This document shows positions 13,999-17,129 of a stretch of DNA of 17,129 bases, piece after piece (position 1 is the stretch's first letter; the number at the start of each line of letters is the position of its first letter). Both the position numbers and the translations under genes were made by a program. Location: assembly GCA_002437115.1 (NCBI GenBank), contig DJOD01000052.1:1-17129 (forward strand), written 5' to 3'. The notes below the pieces were generated by a model, which was not told where the DNA came from, ran no database searches, and was given only the letters and a program-made list of their open reading frames with translations. The stretch is from Prevotella sp. UBA6447. Lineage in GTDB: Bacteria > Bacteroidota > Bacteroidia > Bacteroidales > Bacteroidaceae.

Positions 13999-14357
13999 CC
14001 CTTCTGCAACAAGCGGTGCTCGTGTTGGCGAGTGCCGTTGCCACTATGCTCACCCGTTTCATCCCATTCTTGGTGTTTCGGCCTGGAAGGCCCACTCCTA
14101 AGTATGTCATTTACTTGGGTCGTGTGTTGCCAGCCTCGGTGTTTGCCTTGCTGGTGGTCTACTGCATCAAGGACATCTCCTTCGTCTCGTCCTCTGGCGA
14201 TGCGTCTTCCTTTCCGTTTTTCGGTGTGCCTTTTGACACCGTGGCGCGCCTCTTGGGTGTGGCCTTCACAGTGGCCATCCATGCTTGGCGCAAGAGCCTC
14301 ATGTGGTCCATCGCTGCAGGAACGGCACTCTACATGGTCCTCATCCGTATGGCGTGA
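13995..14357 (+). CDS. azlD: AzlD-family branched-chain amino acid exporter, small subunit
   Basis: The 120-residue protein has about four hydrophobic helices and the family pattern: TMLTRFIPFLVF near the N-terminus (17-28), YLGRVLPASVFALLVVYCIKD (40-60), then a loop and a C-terminal helix pair ending AGTALYMVLIRM. It is the small partner of AzlC, with a start overlapping the azlC stop by four bases. A segment of about 30 residues rich in Ser, Phe and Pro (62-82) separates the second and third helices. No convincing terminator is seen in the 216 bases that follow, before the convergent methyltransferase gene; only small hairpins are visible there. Confidence 0.92.
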   Translation: MTLLQQAVLVLASAVATMLTRFIPFLVFRPGRPTPKYVIYLGRVLPASVFALLVVYCIKDISFVSSSGDASSFPFFGVPFDTVARLLGVAFTVAIHAWRKSLMWSIAAGTALYMVLIRMA

Positions 14358-14573
14358 TAATATTAAAGTCATCTTTCGGATTTAGCATGACAAGTAGCCT
14401 CCACTATGCGATTTGTTTGGGCTTTCATCCCGTCCACATGGTTTCCACTGTAATGTTGTCTCTCATGGTCTCTATAGTCGTAGACCGACTAAATGTTTTT
14501 ATTTTTCTGACGACAAATTAGACAACAGCTCTGCGTTGCTTACGTTTATAAGCTTGATTACTAAATTCTTAAC

Positions 14574-17087
14574 TTAAAGGATGTTTTTTAAGAACCCATA
14601 TCCATAAACTTTAACTTCAATCTTTTTTGCAAGCTTCTTAAGCTGGTCTCGCAGGCTTGTTATGAGTGAGCTGTAAGTTTTATCCAAACTACTATTGTTC
14701 ATCTTTCCTTTTTCGTTTATTCCTTGGAAGTGGACGCGGATGTCGAAAAGTGCGGCGTCAGTGATGGCATCGGGTTGTTTATGGTAATATGTCCATAATG
14801 CTTTTCCTGAGTCCAAGACAGCTTGGGCTTCATGGCTGAAAGTTATGGGTTCACCTTGTTTTGTGGTAGTTGATATGGTTTCTTCATTGGCCATACTCTC
14901 TGCCTCTAACCAATTAGTTTGTTTATTTGGGTCTTTCTTGGATCTTTGCTTACCATGGATATAGTCACTTATAAAATGACTTTTGAAACTATCTTTGGCA
15001 TCCACTTCTTGCTCGGTGAATGGTATCCAATGATTGGTGCCTCCTTTGACGCTGATGCGATTCTGCATGGAAAATAGCATATAAACAAGGCAGTCGTGCT
15101 GAAACTCAAAGTCTTTATCCCAGCCGTCATTGGGGGAAAGAAATTGATCCCTGTCATTGAGCCAAGTCGATTCTATGCAAAGGCGGACGGCAAAGTAAAT
15201 GCTTGACTCCAAGAAGTTATTGGGTGTAATCCATGTCCCTTTTACTTGTTTCAAATCATTAGTTGATGGCTGGAGTGTGACAAACACTCCTCTGTTGTTC
15301 TGGAAATCCGTACCCAAGTATCTTAGATAGGCTATTTTTTCACCAATCTTGTCATAATAATGTCTGAACCAATCAATAATATACTTTTCGTTATTATAAG
15401 AATGTATTATCTTGTTTCCGATATAATTGGCCTTGCTGTCATACACGTCGCTTTCGATGCCCTCAAACTTTTCCTTCACATCCGTATGGTAAATTTGGAA
15501 GCCTACGGGGAACTTACCGCTAACATTGTCGAACGTGTTGGCAGGAACCACAAAAATTCGACCGAGCTTCGCTCGGTATCTTTCCCTAAATCCCGCGAAG
15601 TTGGGTCCTTGCAGTGTTTTCAAAGTTGAAAACACTGCAAGGACGCATGTAGGGATTTCGATGATAATTCGGGCAAAGAATTGAGCAAAGATTTCATTGC
15701 CCGCTCTTCCAAGCTCTTGATTTAGCTTATCCTTAATGCTGGTGCTTGACACCCCTCTCCGATTGCTTCCTGTCCCAGTAACAGTTCGTACGTTGCTTGC
15801 TTCTGCATACGGTGGATTGATGTAGATGACGAGATGCTTCCTCTTTTCATTGTCTTTCAGTATGTTAATGAGCGATTGGGGCAGTTTACTCTCTTTCGGC
15901 TTATCGAGGTTGAATGGGTCGTTGAGAAAGTCGAATTGGAACACGTGGCTGTCAAGCAAGTTGCTGCCACCATGCTCGCCATAAAGAGCCTTATTCATTG
16001 TGGAGATACGAGTATGCATTACTTCCACATCTGCTTTGTCGAGCGTGGAGGCGTAAATGTTATATTTGTTTGTGAGGCCAGCCAACAAGTTGCCTGTTCC
16101 TGCACAGCAGTCCCAAATGTAATACTCCTCCTGCCAATTTTCCCCTAACTCTTTGGCGAGATATTCCTGTGAGAGCTCCACCCACTGTGGTGGAGTGAAG
16201 AAAGACCCCTTTGTCTCCCTTACATCTTGTGGGACGAGCAAATCGCGGCGTTCCACTATTTTGTCCCAATAAGCGCGTCGTGGTGGACGTTTGTATCGAT
16301 TCCAAAACTGCTTGTGCGCTTTCTGTCCATCCTGAAATACGGCCTGGGTGTAGTGCTCTAAGCCCGCGTCGTTCACGCTTCTGTCAAGCACGTATCGGTC
16401 CGATTTTAGCAATACGAAGAGTTTGTCTTTCAGAGTTGTGTTATTGCTGGATAGAAGGTCGGCAAGATAGAAGTCCGCATCGATGATGCCCACTTCTTTC
16501 ATCTTGTCCCAATTGCAGTTGATGGAAGGTTTCACTTCAACACACCATTTCCTATAAATGTGGCTGAAGTTGTTGATGGTCACTTGGATTTGCCTCAAGC
16601 CATCCCGGCCATTATGAAAGTTTTGTTTGATGAATTTTCTTAATTCATTCTTGTCGGAAGCATAATAGAAGATTGTTAGTTTATTTTCCATCAAATTGGA
16701 GAGCAGGCCAAGCAATTGCTTGAATTCCTTGGACTGGTGGTCTGATGGTGTGACATTCCAGTTGAAATCATTTTGGGTAAACACACCCATTACCTCGTGA
16801 TAAGGAACGAAAGCTATCTTTTCCGCATCGAAGGCTCCAAGAAAAGCTGGTGGAAGTTTCTTTTCGAATGTCTGAGCTTTTCCGATAGTGAGAATGAGCT
16901 GGATGAATGATTCGAGCAAGCTATGCGAGGTGCCCTGTTTAGCTTCTGCCCAAAGCAGGTATTCGGTTTCTGTTATTGGGCCATGAGGGGCTGTCGCAAC
17001 GGAGAAGTCGATTTTCCCGATGATTTGCGTCGTGTCGTATGAGGCAAACCATTCTGTAGCCACTTTGTTTTTCAGTTCCTCTTCCAA
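14574..17087 (-). CDS. Type IIG-like nuclease-methyltransferase, 5' end unresolved
   Basis: The 837 codons read as a single-chain restriction-modification enzyme. Near the N-terminus, KIDFSV (Asp27) and LLWAEAKQG (Glu48, Lys50), followed by SFIQLILTIGKA, form a PD-(D/E)xK nuclease motif. A helical linker leads to GSFFTPP (294-300). The methyltransferase follows, with the AdoMet-binding DCCAGTGNLL (326-335) and catalytic INPPYAE (423-429), typical of N6-adenine enzymes. The rest (about 500-837) probably includes target recognition. Codon 1 is TTG at 17087. There is no in-frame ATG upstream before a TGA at 17120-17118, and the first internal in-frame ATG (about codon 100) would delete the nuclease. 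The gene may therefore begin at a rare start codon, or be the 3' part of one broken by a stop or frameshift. It is more AT-rich than its neighbours, which suggests transfer. No separate specificity subunit is visible. Confidence 0.8.
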   Translation of the reverse strand: MEEELKNKVATEWFASYDTTQIIGKIDFSVATAPHGPITETEYLLWAEAKQGTSHSLLESFIQLILTIGKAQTFEKKLPPAFLGAFDAEKIAFVPYHEVMGVFTQNDFNWNVTPSDHQSKEFKQLLGLLSNLMENKLTIFYYASDKNELRKFIKQNFHNGRDGLRQIQVTINNFSHIYRKWCVEVKPSINCNWDKMKEVGIIDADFYLADLLSSNNTTLKDKLFVLLKSDRYVLDRSVNDAGLEHYTQAVFQDGQKAHKQFWNRYKRPPRRAYWDKIVERRDLLVPQDVRETKGSFFTPPQWVELSQEYLAKELGENWQEEYYIWDCCAGTGNLLAGLTNKYNIYASTLDKADVEVMHTRISTMNKALYGEHGGSNLLDSHVFQFDFLNDPFNLDKPKESKLPQSLINILKDNEKRKHLVIYINPPYAEASNVRTVTGTGSNRRGVSSTSIKDKLNQELGRAGNEIFAQFFARIIIEIPTCVLAVFSTLKTLQGPNFAGFRERYRAKLGRIFVVPANTFDNVSGKFPVGFQIYHTDVKEKFEGIESDVYDSKANYIGNKIIHSYNNEKYIIDWFRHYYDKIGEKIAYLRYLGTDFQNNRGVFVTLQPSTNDLKQVKGTWITPNNFLESSIYFAVRLCIESTWLNDRDQFLSPNDGWDKDFEFQHDCLVYMLFSMQNRISVKGGTNHWIPFTEQEVDAKDSFKSHFISDYIHGKQRSKKDPNKQTNWLEAESMANEETISTTTKQGEPITFSHEAQAVLDSGKALWTYYHKQPDAITDAALFDIRVHFQGINEKGKMNNSSLDKTYSSLITSLRDQLKKLAKKIEVKVYGYGFLKNIL
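15561..15644. repeat. Two perfect hairpins inside the methyltransferase gene
   Basis: ACCGAGC at 15561-15567 pairs with GCTCGGT at 15571-15577 across a three-base loop. Twenty-seven bases further on, 15605-15623 is the exact reverse complement of 15626-15644: 19 bp with only AG between the arms. The larger one lies in codons 482-495 (VLAVFSTLKTLQGP), just past the methyltransferase core. Perfect repeats of this size are rare inside coding sequence. Confidence 0.85.
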
Positions 17088-17129
17088 TATGTTTCCGTAG
17101 TAAGATGCTGTAACTATTCAGCGGTAGTA

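Noticed and set aside
16176..16196. CTCCACC/GGTGGAG hairpin in the methyltransferase gene
   Set aside because: Seven base pairs in a coding stretch rich in Pro, Gln and Trp codons is within chance; nothing else supports it.

Overview
The window looks like chromosomal DNA of a Bacteroidota, most likely a Prevotella-like genus. The basis is the recurring TAnnTTTG-type -7 promoter element in front of most genes (TATCTTTG, TACCTTTG, TAACTTTG), sometimes with a TTG about 20 bases upstream, the scarcity of Shine-Dalgarno sequences, and the gene content. That content includes a class 1B PyrK/PyrD pair, a holA neighbour with a HsdR_N-type nuclease fold, a Bacteroidetes-type short XRE regulator, flavodoxin followed by a DUF2023-type protein, and an HMA-AraC hybrid regulator. 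The genus is an inference.

Layout. Bases 1-690 hold no convincing gene but carry a decayed tandem repeat with a 24-base period. Bases 691-1518 (minus) encode a DjlA-like co-chaperone. A one-gene unit follows (1844-2050, small membrane protein) and ends in a perfect 18-bp hairpin shared with the convergent HsdR_N-like nuclease gene (2166-2615, minus). That gene and holA (2694-3722) are divergent and appear to use promoters whose -7 boxes face each other. An AT-rich stretch of about 790 bases leads to a small XRE regulator (4509-4961). It is followed by about 770 non-coding bases with terminators and a striking AT-rich palindrome. pyrK and pyrD overlap (5729-7398) and face a slyD-aroC pair on the minus strand (9213-7447). 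fldA and a cysteine-tailed DUF2023-type gene (9402-10306) are divergent from slyD. From 10527 to 14357 five genes run head to tail: M48 lipoprotein protease, WecB-like protein, HMA-AraC regulator, azlC, azlD. Finally 14574-17087 (minus) is a large, AT-richer gene joining a PD-(D/E)xK nuclease motif to an N6-adenine methyltransferase. Its 5' end is unresolved: an in-frame TGA and no ATG.

How it fits together. Most of the window is housekeeping: pyrimidine synthesis, chorismate synthesis, protein folding, clamp loading and flavodoxin redox. The accessory part is the restriction-modification gene at the right end. I did not find a clear new defence or mobile system. The observations most worth following are the WecB-like protein that has lost several catalytic residues, the perfect 19-bp inverted repeat inside the methyltransferase coding sequence, the cysteine-rich tail on the protein after flavodoxin, the face-to-face promoters before holA, and the 24-base degenerate repeat field at the left edge.
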